Positions 1-8,302 of a stretch of DNA of 64,000 bases are shown piece by piece. Numbering within the stretch: position 1 is the first letter of the stretch; every line of letters starts with the position of its first letter. The notes beneath the pieces were generated by a model that was given only the letters and a program-made list of their open reading frames with translations, was not told the DNA's origin and did no database searches. A program made the translations under genes and the position numbers. Source of the stretch: a virus. The stretch spans positions 1-64,000 of IMG/VR virus record IMGVR_UViG_3300020183_005033, one strand, 5' to 3'.

Positions 1-72
1 GCCATCCAAAGGCTTGGCAGGACTTGGAACGCTATTGTTAAAATGGGCAAGGAGTTAGACAAGTTGCCATGA
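1..72 (+). CDS. C-terminal end of an upstream gene (partial)
   Basis: The reading frame is open from base 1 and ends at TGA 70-72. The last residues read AIQRLGRTWNAIVKMGKELD followed by KLP. The stop overlaps the ATG of the next gene (ATGA), the same coupling seen through much of the window, so this is probably the end of a real gene in the same operon. Too little is present to assign a function. Confidence 0.6.
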   Translation, partial: AIQRLGRTWNAIVKMGKELDKLP

Positions 73-3000
73 AAACACTCAAAGACCTAACAGACAGAAT
101 TGCTGCAGAACACGGCTTGGAGTGGTATCGACCGCTTAATAAAGCCGAAGATTCTGCCGGAATGACGGCTATTGACTTGGGTAATGGCTATTCGCTGCAC
201 CATGAGCATTCTGAGAACGGCCATGACATTTGGGCTGTTGGGTTTAACGGCGAGCGTGCTGGCACCTTCATGTTAAGAACAGAAGACACTCGCAGAGGCA
301 AGCCCATGGTTGCTTGGGCTGGCCTAGAGAAGCCACATAGAGGTAAAGGTATCGGAACCCTTGCCTATAAGGCGTTAGCTGTTCATTACGGTGGGCTAGA
401 CTCAGACAAAGCATCGTCATCCGATGAAGCCGTTAAGGCTTGGATAAGGGCTGGCGGGCGTCAAATGAAGATAAAAAGTCAATTTGGCAAGCCTCGTTAT
501 ACTTTAGATGGAGACAAGAAACGCCCTGTTGTGCAGTGGAATGAAGAGTTAGTAAAAGCCCCAATGATGAACGAAGGGAATGCTTGGCAAGAACCTGTTC
601 AGACCGGACTAAGGGATTCTGACATAGAAAAAATTAAAGAAGGCGTTAGCGGTAATCATACAATAAAAACTTTTAATCTTCCGAATGATTTATACCACCA
701 TGTAATTACTCATAATAATAGATTCGTGGAACATATTATTTCCGATGACGAAGACCCTTTTGCAAACGGAATCACTCGCGTAGCTGGAGATATTAATGAA
801 AATGGGCACTTAATTATCGGCAGTTCTCAGACTGAACCATACCATCAAAATAAAGGATATGGAAAGCTTGCCTACACACAGGCTCTAAATTATCACGGCG
901 GATTAGTAAGCGATGTGGATTTATCTTATACGGCTAATTCTATTTGGAAACATTTAAAAACTTTGCCAAATGTTGATGTAAAGTTTGGAAAAAAAGGAAC
1001 GCCGCAAAGGCATCTTGCTACTTTAAAAAAATCCTCCGACCTTAACACTCTCATCCAACAAGCCAAAGCTCGCCTTGAAGGCGTTAGGAAGGTTGGCTCT
1101 CAAGAGCCGCGCCCCATGATATTTGCCAATAAAGATGGGACAAAACACGGTTTTGTGACTGTAGACCCTTCTAAACAAGGCCAATGGCGTGTCACTCACT
1201 TTGTAAACAACAAGCCTGCAGGCCATACAGAAGCACCGACTTTCAGCCACGCTATTAAGGCTGCACACGATTCTAGCTACAACGTCTTTAAGGAAATTCG
1301 TGAAGAAGAGATGTTTAAGTCTCAGATTTTACAAAAAGAAATAAAGACTGTTTTTCACGGGTCAAGAACCCCTGTTGATAAATTTTCTCAGGAAGAAGCA
1401 AACAAAAGAATAGGCAGATGGGGAGCGGGAGTTTATTTTGCCGACAATCCCAAAGAAGCACAAAGTTACGGACAAAATGTTTATCAAACTCAAATAGATA
1501 CAGATAAACACTTGGATTTGCATACTGATTTTGATATTAATAAGTTTAATCAGTATGCAACTAACCATCCAGACCAAAAAACAGTTAAAGAAATTAATGA
1601 TATAGCAAAAAATGTACCAAATCCAGATTATATCGACATGTTTGACCATGTGTCGCCAAACGACGAAAACAGAAAAAAAATGTTGTCAGAATTTATTAAA
1701 CATTCTGGCTACAATGGAGTTAGATACGAATTTAGAAACCCTTCTACCATTCAAACTTTGCTATCATTGCCAATTGCAGTTATGTTGCCAAATTTTGATG
1801 TAAACAAAATTCCCAAAAGAAAAAAAGGAAAAAACACTCAATCATACTACACAAAATTTGACACTGATTTTGATATTAGTAGAGCGGAGTCTCTCACAAA
1901 AGCTGCTCATCCGTCAGACCTCAAAAAACTTGCCAACAAAACAAACCCAGAAGCTAATGAAATTGTTGACGCGGCTCCTCATGCCATTCACACGCCCGAC
2001 CAAGAATACGTTGACTTTCTTAACCACCCTAAAGTTCAAAAAGGTTTAGGCAGTAGAGACGTAGGCGGAATCTCCGCAAAGATGGTACACAAGGTAGGCG
2101 ACAATACCTATATGGCCAAGCCCTACCACAAAAGAATCGAGTCTGCCACTAGGGCAATGAACCCTCATCCAATCTCTGGGTGGTCTACGATTGCTACAAA
2201 GAATCTTTTTCATTCTGCAGGAATTGGACATTTGTGTGAAGACGTAGCCTTTCACGAGCACAACGGCATTCCAATGACTGTTCATAAGTTTGCAACTGAC
2301 GCTCAACAATCTAATGTTTTACGCCACATTAAAGACTCTGAAACCGAAGCCGATGCTAAAAAAATAGCTATTATGGACTTTTTGACTAATAACCTAGACC
2401 GCCATGGTGGGAATGTAATGGTTCGCCAAAACAAGACAGGAAATTATAATCTTTTAGCTATTGACCATGAGAGGAACTTTCAGTACAACCAACCTGCCAG
2501 CTTAAGATACAGGGGTAATCCCTATGAAACACCCCGCGCCCATTTAATACACACTGGCCTAAAAGGCGCTGTCTCTACTCCTACTTGGATGGTCGATGAA
2601 GAAGAGACTCATGTACCAGAAGGGCAGACAACAAAACATTGGTGGAAAGCAAATAGAGATAACATATTAAATTCATTTAATAAAGATATAGAAAGTATTA
2701 AAGACCCGCACCTTAAAAAGCATATTCATACTAACTTTATGAGAAGAGCTGATTGGCTCGATGAATTTTCCCATCCAGACCACTATTCTTTTTTTAGTGA
2801 ACATAACAATTCCACTCCCGTTGAAATATTCAAGGAACGTCGCCCAAGAACAGACTACAAGGCAATCATGAAGAACTTGCCTGAAAACCCCTACAAGGCT
2901 ATTGGCGTTATTGACGGCCTGTTCTCTAAAAAGTTATCTTTTGCTACTAGAGAAACTCTCGCAGACCTTTGGAACGAACAAGTTGACAAGATGTCTGGAG

Positions 3001-3209
3001 AAGAGGTTGGAAATTACCTTAAAGATATACAAAAAACAAAAAATCATCCCCATCCCAAGGGAGTCTATTACTCTTTTATGAACAGATTGCTTGAAAAAAA
3101 TCATCGACAGGGAATGCAGCATTTAGTACAAAATAACATGATAGATTTGCCATATTGGAAAAATCTGTTTGAGATAAGATTAAAACTGGGGGCAATGAAA
3201 AAACAATGA
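69..3209 (+). CDS. Multi-domain protein: two GNAT-like domains, ADP-ribosyltransferase-like domain, kinase-like domain
   Basis: A 1046-residue protein built like the phage polyvalent or virion-carried effector proteins. A GNAT-type acetyl-CoA loop (RGKGIG) lies near residues 91-96 and a second (NKGYGK) near 261-266. An ADP-ribosyltransferase-like segment starts near residue 429 (VFHGS, then GAGVYFADNPKEA and SYG). A protein- or lipid-kinase-like fold spans about 670-805: a beta-3 lysine in AKPY, a catalytic loop NNLDRHGGN near 773-781 and a metal-binding IDHERNF near 798-804, as in HipA or PI-kinase-like families. Linkers carry lysine-serine patches (LKKSS, MFKSQ) that recur in the large proteins at 41-51 kb. 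It is coupled by ATGA overlaps to its neighbours on both sides. Domain calls are motif-based; packaging in the virion is inferred. Confidence 0.75.
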   Translation: MKTLKDLTDRIAAEHGLEWYRPLNKAEDSAGMTAIDLGNGYSLHHEHSENGHDIWAVGFNGERAGTFMLRTEDTRRGKPMVAWAGLEKPHRGKGIGTLAYKALAVHYGGLDSDKASSSDEAVKAWIRAGGRQMKIKSQFGKPRYTLDGDKKRPVVQWNEELVKAPMMNEGNAWQEPVQTGLRDSDIEKIKEGVSGNHTIKTFNLPNDLYHHVITHNNRFVEHIISDDEDPFANGITRVAGDINENGHLIIGSSQTEPYHQNKGYGKLAYTQALNYHGGLVSDVDLSYTANSIWKHLKTLPNVDVKFGKKGTPQRHLATLKKSSDLNTLIQQAKARLEGVRKVGSQEPRPMIFANKDGTKHGFVTVDPSKQGQWRVTHFVNNKPAGHTEAPTFSHAIKAAHDSSYNVFKEIREEEMFKSQILQKEIKTVFHGSRTPVDKFSQEEANKRIGRWGAGVYFADNPKEAQSYGQNVYQTQIDTDKHLDLHTDFDINKFNQYATNHPDQKTVKEINDIAKNVPNPDYIDMFDHVSPNDENRKKMLSEFIKHSGYNGVRYEFRNPSTIQTLLSLPIAVMLPNFDVNKIPKRKKGKNTQSYYTKFDTDFDISRAESLTKAAHPSDLKKLANKTNPEANEIVDAAPHAIHTPDQEYVDFLNHPKVQKGLGSRDVGGISAKMVHKVGDNTYMAKPYHKRIESATRAMNPHPISGWSTIATKNLFHSAGIGHLCEDVAFHEHNGIPMTVHKFATDAQQSNVLRHIKDSETEADAKKIAIMDFLTNNLDRHGGNVMVRQNKTGNYNLLAIDHERNFQYNQPASLRYRGNPYETPRAHLIHTGLKGAVSTPTWMVDEEETHVPEGQTTKHWWKANRDNILNSFNKDIESIKDPHLKKHIHTNFMRRADWLDEFSHPDHYSFFSEHNNSTPVEIFKERRPRTDYKAIMKNLPENPYKAIGVIDGLFSKKLSFATRETLADLWNEQVDKMSGEEVGNYLKDIQKTKNHPHPKGVYYSFMNRLLEKNHRQGMQHLVQNNMIDLPYWKNLFEIRLKLGAMKKQ

Positions 3210-3871
3210 TTCTTCATATTAAAAGTCATATGACTAGCTTCGAGCACTCAGTTCCTGCAAACTATGAAGGAATCAAAAGCCTTTTTGATATGTTTCCTGC
3301 TGTAGAACAAATAGTTGCACACCATCAAACCCTTAAGGGAGCTATCGACGAGATTGTTGAGTACCTTAGCTCTCACCATATGGATGCTTGGCTGTCTGCA
3401 GAATCACCTCTCAAAAAAGCAGAAGACATGTCTCGCGTCTCGTCAATCGTTGTCTCTACTGAAGACAAGATGCTGATGCTCCAAAGACGTGACAATAAGA
3501 AGTGGACGTTCCCTGGGGGTCATCTGAATGACACAGAGACTCACCTTCAAGGAGCTATCAGGGAGCTATGGGAAGAAGCTGGCATCAAAGCTAACCCAGA
3601 CAAGATGGTTCTATTGGGCAACAAGAAGACATTTCAAGGAAAAGACATCTACGTTTACCTTTATATGGTTTCATCAGAGATGGCAGCATCTGCCGCCAAC
3701 GACCCAGACAAAGAAGCTCAAAAATTTCAATGGATTCCACATATTATCCCCAAAGAGATTGAAGACAACCTCTATATCCCTGTAGGAGACAACGCTTCTT
3801 TGAGTATTTTTAGTAAGTGGCTTCTTAGGAAGAAAGTCGATGCTCTTAAGAGCAAGCTAAAGAAAGATTAA
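3206..3871 (+). CDS. Nudix hydrolase
   Basis: A 221-residue protein with a complete Nudix box, G-x5-E-x7-R-E-L-x-E-E-x-G-I, around residues 111-133 (starts GGHLNDTE, ends RELWEEAGI). This is the Mg-binding catalytic motif for hydrolysing nucleoside diphosphates linked to another moiety. About 80 N-terminal residues before the Nudix fold are unassigned. The ATG overlaps the stop of the large effector-type protein. Because that protein carries an ADP-ribosyltransferase-like domain, a role in ADP-ribose or NAD-related chemistry is attractive, but dNTP sanitation or mRNA decapping are equally possible. Its stop codon shares the palindrome TTAA with the stop of the convergent gene. Confidence 0.88.
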   Translation: MILHIKSHMTSFEHSVPANYEGIKSLFDMFPAVEQIVAHHQTLKGAIDEIVEYLSSHHMDAWLSAESPLKKAEDMSRVSSIVVSTEDKMLMLQRRDNKKWTFPGGHLNDTETHLQGAIRELWEEAGIKANPDKMVLLGNKKTFQGKDIYVYLYMVSSEMAASAANDPDKEAQKFQWIPHIIPKEIEDNLYIPVGDNASLSIFSKWLLRKKVDALKSKLKKD

Positions 3872-4077
3872 TTCAAATCTTCTTTATGATTTGGTTTATT
3901 TTCAATGGCTCGTATTAGTCGAGCCGCGTAGTGTCTATGAAAATCTTGATTTGTTTTATTGGCTGGATTTTGAGCTAATGAATCTAAGTACGCCATCAAA
4001 ATCAACTTGGCTGTCCGATTATCTTCGCTGATTCTTTTAATAAGACTTTCGTCAATTTTGTACTCAGTTTGATTCAT
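3868..4077 (-). CDS. Small hypothetical protein
   Basis: A 69-residue basic, mostly helical protein starting MNQTEYKIDESLIKRISEDN. No family recognised. It ends tail-to-tail with the Nudix gene, both stop codons lying within the same TTAA at 3868-3871. It lies 4 bases after the ClpP-like lipoprotein gene on the same strand, so it is probably the last gene of that leftward operon. Confidence 0.6.
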   Translation of the reverse strand: MNQTEYKIDESLIKRISEDNRTAKLILMAYLDSLAQNPANKTNQDFHRHYAARLIRAIENKPNHKEDLN

Positions 4078-4081
4078 TTTT

Positions 4082-4705
4082 TTATTTCTTTATGTTTTCG
4101 TACTCTTTATCTTTGATGTAATAATCTCCAGAGTTTGTTGATTTAATTTGTTTTGGACCGTGTATGTACCACTCTCCGCCATTTTCTGCAATTTTACTAA
4201 TAAGCTCTTCGTAAGACATATACATTCTGGCCGCACATCTAGTTAGTAGTCCGTACTCCTGGGCATAACTTTTAATTCCTTGAATGAGAACTTCCGGAAC
4301 AGTAGCCGTTGTTCTGCTGCTAAAAACAATATAATGATGGTGTACCATCAAAAGAGTATTTTCTCTAAACACTCTAATTGTACAGTGCTGATAAATTTCA
4401 AAAGCTGCGCTGGCTGCCAAATCAGCAATACAAATAGTCCTGTAGCGAGACATCCTAGAAATAATAGCCTCGGCGGCATCAACATCTCCGCCGTTGCTAG
4501 AAATATACATCAGTACAGTATCACCAGGCTTGGCATCCTGAATATGCTCATCAAAACGACTAACAGCCAGCCAATCAACATCAAAACTAAAGTTAAAAAC
4601 TTTATTAGGGGACACCTGCACTTCTGCCAACACGTCGGGAGGAACATTCGGTACAGGTTTTGTACAGGACATCAAAAACATCACTAGAAGAAATAAATAT
4701 TTCAT
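4082..4705 (-). CDS. ClpP-like serine protease homologue with lipoprotein signal
   Basis: A 207-residue protein. The N-terminus is a short lysine-containing hydrophobic signal ending in a lipobox (FLMSC, Cys14), so it should be exported and lipidated. The rest resembles the ClpP/SDH crotonase-type fold: an ISSNGGDVDAAEA segment like the ClpP INSPGG motif, a candidate nucleophile serine in DLAASAAF, and a candidate histidine in LLMVHHH. The third triad residue is not clear. Normal ClpP is cytosolic, so a periplasmic lipoprotein form is unusual; it could act on envelope proteins or be a non-catalytic homologue. A second secreted ClpP-like gene lies at 10.3-11.3 kb. The ATG overlaps the upstream stop (ATGA). 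Confidence 0.72.
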   Translation of the reverse strand: MKYLFLLVMFLMSCTKPVPNVPPDVLAEVQVSPNKVFNFSFDVDWLAVSRFDEHIQDAKPGDTVLMYISSNGGDVDAAEAIISRMSRYRTICIADLAASAAFEIYQHCTIRVFRENTLLMVHHHYIVFSSRTTATVPEVLIQGIKSYAQEYGLLTRCAARMYMSYEELISKIAENGGEWYIHGPKQIKSTNSGDYYIKDKEYENIKK

Positions 4706-5265
4706 TTTGTTGGCCTTTTAGCTGGATAGAACACGGAATGAACTAGCTTTACACATTGTTCTTTGGTCAAAAGTCCCTGAGTCATCAAAGTAAACAAGGC
4801 ATTACGGGCTGCTATCGACGGACTATAGGAGAGACACATATGGACTACGTTTAATAAGGCCACAGCCTCCTCGTCGATATCACTCCTATAGAACATCATA
4901 TTGTTTTCAAGTTCTGCCCTGACAGCAGAAATTCTTTCGTCTAGCTCTCGTCTTTCCCTAATGTTTGCTTGAAGAGTCTTTTCTACTTTTTTAGCAATAA
5001 GGAGGTTAACTCCTAATTTGTCTGACACTTTGCCTAAACAAAACAACAATATACGCCTTGCAGCAAAGTCATCTAAAAAGTTACCAGACAATACGATGTC
5101 AATTTTGTCCAGTGAATCAATATTAGGCAGGCGAACAAAATCAACAATTGTGCCTTGCCATTTAGGGTCTAACGTCTTCCAGATACGCAAGCCAGCTTCT
5201 GATATGTAATACACATCAAATCTGTTAATTTTCCTAGATGTATCAAGAAGTTGACTTTCTTTCAT
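4702..5265 (-). CDS. Hypothetical protein
   Basis: A 187-residue protein starting MKESQLLDTSRKINRFDVYY. The middle contains a charged helical stretch (VEKTLQANIRERRELDERIS) likely to form a coiled coil, and the C-terminal third looks helical. No family recognised. It lies in the leftward operon of small genes and is coupled by ATGA to the ClpP-like lipoprotein downstream. Confidence 0.65.
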   Translation of the reverse strand: MKESQLLDTSRKINRFDVYYISEAGLRIWKTLDPKWQGTIVDFVRLPNIDSLDKIDIVLSGNFLDDFAARRILLFCLGKVSDKLGVNLLIAKKVEKTLQANIRERRELDERISAVRAELENNMMFYRSDIDEEAVALLNVVHMCLSYSPSIAARNALFTLMTQGLLTKEQCVKLVHSVFYPAKRPTK

Positions 5266-5268
5266 AAA

Positions 5269-5490
5269 TTACTTTTTGCGGCCTTTCTTTGGTTTTGTGT
5301 CAATTAGGAGTTTGACCGCCTTGCCTTCTAAAATAGAAATGGCCATAGAGGCAGGCATTGATAACCAGGTCATTCCGCCGTCTTCTGTATAAATAGAACA
5401 GTGTTCTTTACGGGTCATTACACGGCAGACTTTGTCTGAGTTAATCCAAACTTCATTGCCATCGCTGTCTACAAAGTTAATAAGCTTCAT
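5269..5490 (-). CDS. Small hypothetical protein
   Basis: A 73-residue protein, probably a small beta-sheet domain (MKLINFVDSDGNEVWINSDK) with a basic tail ending KPKKGRKK. No family recognised. It overlaps the upstream gene by 4 bases and precedes the next gene by 3 bases, so it is co-transcribed with both. Confidence 0.65.
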   Translation of the reverse strand: MKLINFVDSDGNEVWINSDKVCRVMTRKEHCSIYTEDGGMTWLSMPASMAISILEGKAVKLLIDTKPKKGRKK

Positions 5491-5837
5491 TTTTTCTTCC
5501 TTTTCTTTGTATAAACTTCCTCTTCCTCGTCATCATACTCAGCATACTTATCATAAGCATCTTCGGCTTCATCTTCGTGGTCGTTTCGAGGATACCCCGG
5601 TGACTTGTAGTTTTTTAACTTATCGTCTCTTTTGGGAGATTCTTTGGACTCCACCTTCTTGGTAATCACCACTTCGGCTCCTCCGGGCACCAGTCTAATC
5701 TCCTGAGTAGGAAACCTAAAATGAACGTAAGTTATGAACTCGTCTATAGTTTCTTTTTCCCTTTCCCACTTAAAGTCAAAAATCTCAGTCACAGCTCTGC
5801 CAGTCAAACATTCGTACTTACGACTAGATACCTTCAA
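5487..5837 (-). CDS. Hypothetical protein with acidic tail, TTG start
   Basis: A 116-residue protein: an N-terminal folded part (about 1-60, including VHFRFPTQEIRLVPGGAEVV) and a low-complexity acidic stretch (DHEDEAEDAYDKYAEYDDEEEE) closed by a basic KKRKKK end. The start is TTG; an AGGAG Shine-Dalgarno sits six bases upstream, just after a strong intercistronic hairpin, and there is no better ATG. No function assigned. Confidence 0.6.
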   Translation of the reverse strand: MKVSSRKYECLTGRAVTEIFDFKWEREKETIDEFITYVHFRFPTQEIRLVPGGAEVVITKKVESKESPKRDDKLKNYKSPGYPRNDHEDEAEDAYDKYAEYDDEEEEVYTKKRKKK

Positions 5838-5848
5838 CTCATACTCCT

Positions 5849-5877
5849 AAATAGAAGGTTATTCGTAACTTCTATTT
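5849..5877 (-). other. Intercistronic hairpin before the ribosome-binding site
   Basis: AAATAGAA and TTCTATTT pair outside, GTTA and TAAC pair inside, with one bulged G and a four-base loop (TTCG on +, CGAA on the transcript). It fills the gap between the stop of the 5877-6128 gene and the AGGAG of the next gene. There is no T-run after it in the leftward direction, so an mRNA-processing or stabilising structure fits better than a terminator. Confidence 0.5.
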
Positions 5878-6128
5878 TAATCAGGAAAATGACGCTTTAA
5901 GCCGAAATCAATGATTTTAGACACTTCTTCTTTGGCCATACCGCCATTTTTTAGGCATTCTAAGACATACAGTAAAATACAAGCCGTTGCTTCATTTCTA
6001 AGATTTTGGTCTTCAATAGCATTAAGCCTGTTGGCAAAGTCGTGTGATAATAGACTAACCAAAATTGAAACTTGGTCTACTTTTTTATTCTTTTTGTCTT
6101 TTTTTTTATTAATATCAATGACTTTCAA
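5877..6128 (-). CDS. Small hypothetical protein
   Basis: An 83-residue protein with a very lysine-rich N-terminus (MKVIDINKKKDKKNKKVDQV) followed by a helical segment (SILVSLLSHDFANRLNAIED). No family recognised. It is the first gene of the leftward operon 6128 to 3868, starting 36 bases from the divergent promoter that serves the endolysin operon. Confidence 0.55.
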   Translation of the reverse strand: MKVIDINKKKDKKNKKVDQVSILVSLLSHDFANRLNAIEDQNLRNEATACILLYVLECLKNGGMAKEEVSKIIDFGLKRHFPD

Positions 6129-6164
6129 AAGAATCCTTTCTAAATCTAAATAGCGTTGAATTTG

Positions 6165-6196
6165 TTGACTTTTTGAAATCGCCGTTAGATTATAAA
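6165..6196 (+). promoter_or_regulatory. Sigma-70-like promoter for the lysis genes
   Basis: TTGACT at 6165-6170 matches the -35 consensus in five of six bases. Two -10 candidates follow: GATTAT at 17-base spacing (6188-6193) and TATAAA at 20-base spacing (6191-6196). It lies between the divergent 5877-6128 gene and the endolysin and supports starting the endolysin at ATG 6239 rather than at the upstream TTG. Confidence 0.45.
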
Positions 6197-6238
6197 ATGA
6201 TAGTAGCCTACTTTGGCCGCCTAGACAATGGAGAACTT

Positions 6239-6811
6239 ATGGAAAAGAAAATATTAGACACAGCCCTTGCTCTCATTAAACCTTATGAGGGCTGCCACCT
6301 TAAAGCCTACAAGTGTCCTGCTGGCATTTGGACTATTGGTTGGGGGCAAACAGGCAAAGATATTAAAGAGGGAACTGTTTGGACTCAAGAGCAGGCGGAT
6401 GCTGCCTTAGAGAAAAGTGTAGCCAAGTTTACTGAAGGTGTCCTTAAACTTGTTAAAGTTCGTTTGCGCCCAGAGCAAATTGGAGCCTTAGTGTCTTTTG
6501 CCTACAACGTAGGTCTAGGTAACCTTGAGAAGAGCACCCTCCTAAGACTAGTTAATGCCAAGACTGACACTGAAGACATCGTTAAGCAATTTCTTGTTTG
6601 GAACAAGGCTGGTGGCAAGACCCTTATGGGTCTTCTCTACAGAAGAGCATCGGAAGCTCTTATGTTTAAGTCAGAAACATTTAAGAGATTCAATTCCCTT
6701 AAAGAAATGGAAGCTGATTTTGCAATTGAGCATGAGTTATTGCCACCCAAACCAGTCACCCCATCCAAACCCAAAGTAGCCAAGACACCAACCCCCAAGA
6801 AGAAAGCCTAA
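6239..6811 (+). CDS. Endolysin, T4/lambda-type lysozyme (glycoside hydrolase family 24)
   Basis: Muramidase cutting the MurNAc-GlcNAc bond of peptidoglycan. The GH24 catalytic pattern E-x8-C-x5-T is intact: Glu in KPYEG, Cys in YKCPAG, Thr in WTIGWG. The RPEQIGALVSFAYNVG and LLYRRASEALMF segments are also typical of the family. The start chosen is ATG 6239 (MEKKILDTALAL), with TGGAG five bases upstream; an in-frame TTG at 6173 would add 22 residues not seen in the family. There is no signal peptide or SAR segment, so release needs a holin. The C-terminal 40 residues are a proline/lysine-rich tail. The next gene is four bases downstream. Confidence 0.93.
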   Translation: MEKKILDTALALIKPYEGCHLKAYKCPAGIWTIGWGQTGKDIKEGTVWTQEQADAALEKSVAKFTEGVLKLVKVRLRPEQIGALVSFAYNVGLGNLEKSTLLRLVNAKTDTEDIVKQFLVWNKAGGKTLMGLLYRRASEALMFKSETFKRFNSLKEMEADFAIEHELLPPKPVTPSKPKVAKTPTPKKKA

Positions 6812-6814
6812 TGT

Positions 6815-7375
6815 ATGTTACTCGAACTCTATAATAAGATTCCTAATTGGGGCAAAGTGGGCGTTGTATGCCTAGTAGCAGGCTACTTTATCGGTCGTAA
6901 TGCCGTTCCCACCCATACTGAAACAACTACAGACAAGACAGTTGTGATTGAAAAGGAGAAAAACGAAGAAGAGTCTAAGTCGTCTGAAGAGTCTACAACC
7001 AAGAAGACTGGCCCTGTTATTATCGTAAGAGAGGAGACAAGACCAGACGGAACCAAAATTGTAGAAAAAACTAAACAAGGCGGAACTAAAGAAGAGACAA
7101 AGAAGAAAGAAGACAATTCTAAAAAAGTAGAAGAAAAGACAAAAGTAGTTGAAGTTATTAAGGAAGTTAAGGTTACTGAGCCTCTTCCGAGCTATTCTAT
7201 CGGCGCTCATATCAAGGCACCTGTAGACGAAATTACGTCTAACCACCTAAAGAAAGAGTTAGACGTAACCGTTGGTTATAGGGTGTATAAGAGTTTCTGG
7301 CTTGAAGGAGTCGTATCGACCCCCGTGGATTTCAAAAAGCCTTCAGTCGGAATCGGGTTCAGAGTTGAGTTTTAA
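6815..7375 (+). CDS. Membrane-anchored protein with charged stalk, spanin-like candidate
   Basis: A 186-residue protein. Residues 14-28 (GKVGVVCLVAGYFIG) form one N-terminal membrane segment. Residues 35-125 are a highly charged, Thr/Lys/Glu-rich stalk, and the C-terminal 60 residues are probably beta-rich (DVTVGYRVYKSFWLEGVVST). Position directly after the endolysin and the anchor-stalk-domain shape suggest a role in disrupting the outer membrane (spanin or unimolecular spanin), but no signature proves this. Its last 33 bases overlap the convergent gene at 7343-7918. Confidence 0.65.
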   Translation: MLLELYNKIPNWGKVGVVCLVAGYFIGRNAVPTHTETTTDKTVVIEKEKNEEESKSSEESTTKKTGPVIIVREETRPDGTKIVEKTKQGGTKEETKKKEDNSKKVEEKTKVVEVIKEVKVTEPLPSYSIGAHIKAPVDEITSNHLKKELDVTVGYRVYKSFWLEGVVSTPVDFKKPSVGIGFRVEF

Positions 7376-7918
7376 TCCGTGAGTAGCGGCGTCTTTTTCA
7401 ACTTTCTCTTTAAAAACTTTCATTATGTTCTTTTGAGAAAGTTTCTTAACGACGCCGGTCTTCTTGTCTCTCTTGTGATACTCAGATAGAACAATACCCT
7501 CGTGGATATAAAAGCTAAGAAAAGGTATCATTGCTACCTTAAAGACGGCTGGTATCATTGCTACCTTAAAGACGGCTTTTTCTATCTTAGGGGCCTCTTC
7601 GTTGTCAAACCTGCCATCCATCTCATAAAGAACGTACAGCTCTACGCCTAAAGCCTTGGACAATTGAATCAATACGGCTTCTGACTTAGTCAAGTCTAAG
7701 TCGCCATACCAAACTTTGCCGTACTCCTTAGTGATTAGGTTACTATTAAATACAACAAAGTTTTCTTTATGGCGGTCGCTGTATCTGCTCTTAGACCCTA
7801 ACATTGAACTTCTGATACCAAGAAACAGCTCAGCGAGCTGCTGAGCCTTTTCTTTAGTCATAGGGTCATTGAGGTCAATGACTGGTTTTTTTTCTAAGCT
7901 GACAATCTTAGTTGTCAT
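7343..7918 (-). CDS. Hypothetical protein with an in-frame 9-residue duplication
   Basis: A 191-residue protein of unknown function. ATG 7918 (MTTKIVSLEKKP) is preferred; the open frame continues upstream into the previous gene and ATG 7924 is an alternative. A segment AVFKVAMIP occurs twice in tandem because of an exact 27-bp duplication at 7524-7577. The C-terminus is lysine-rich and helical. It converges on, and overlaps by 33 bases, the membrane-anchored protein gene. Confidence 0.65.
   Translation of the reverse strand: MTTKIVSLEKKPVIDLNDPMTKEKAQQLAELFLGIRSSMLGSKSRYSDRHKENFVVFNSNLITKEYGKVWYGDLDLTKSEAVLIQLSKALGVELYVLYEMDGRFDNEEAPKIEKAVFKVAMIPAVFKVAMIPFLSFYIHEGIVLSEYHKRDKKTGVVKKLSQKNIMKVFKEKVEKDAATHGLKLNSEPDSD
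7524..7577. repeat. Exact 27-bp tandem duplication inside a gene
   Basis: The unit starting GGTATCATTGCTACC occurs twice without a mismatch at 7524-7550 and 7551-7577. It adds nine residues in frame to the leftward gene. Perfect identity at every position suggests a recent slippage event or an assembly artefact. Confidence 0.95.
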
Positions 7919-8288
7919 TTTCATCCACTTTCTTCTTTTCAGACAGCACATAAGCTGCCATTGCGATTGTTGCCTTATAAGGAGCAATGGCTTCCTTCAG
8001 ACCGCTTTCTAGTAGCTTCTTGGCTTCAACTGCTCTCTGGTACTCTTCGTGAGCTTCTAGCTCTTCTTCGCCGCGCTGAGCCTGTACAGCGGCTCCCGCA
8101 ATGAGCTCTTCTAGCTCCTGCTGAGACATCTTAAGGACTTCTTGAATGCGGTCAAAGGACATGAACTTAGCTACTTTGCTGTGAATCTTCTTCGGTACTC
8201 CGTATTCCTCAAGCATCCCCTTCTTTTCTTTAGGGGACACATCATCAGTTACTGAATCGTTTGAGTGAATCCTCTTAAGTCTCGCCAT
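7908..8288 (-). CDS. Hypothetical protein
   Basis: A 126-residue, mostly helical and charged protein starting MARLKRIHSNDSVTDDVSPK. It contains an alpha-helical glutamate-rich middle (LEELIAGAAVQAQRGEEELE). No family recognised. It is in the leftward replication operon, 14 bases after the glutamine-rich gene and overlapping the next gene slightly. Confidence 0.65.
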   Translation of the reverse strand: MARLKRIHSNDSVTDDVSPKEKKGMLEEYGVPKKIHSKVAKFMSFDRIQEVLKMSQQELEELIAGAAVQAQRGEEELEAHEEYQRAVEAKKLLESGLKEAIAPYKATIAMAAYVLSEKKKVDENDN

Positions 8289-8302
8289 AATACTTCTCCC
8301 TA

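Noticed and set aside
5615-5645. CAAAGAAT-N11-GACGATAA on the minus strand
   Set aside because: The spacing is right but the -35 half matches only five of eight bases and it lies inside a gene; too weak without other evidence.
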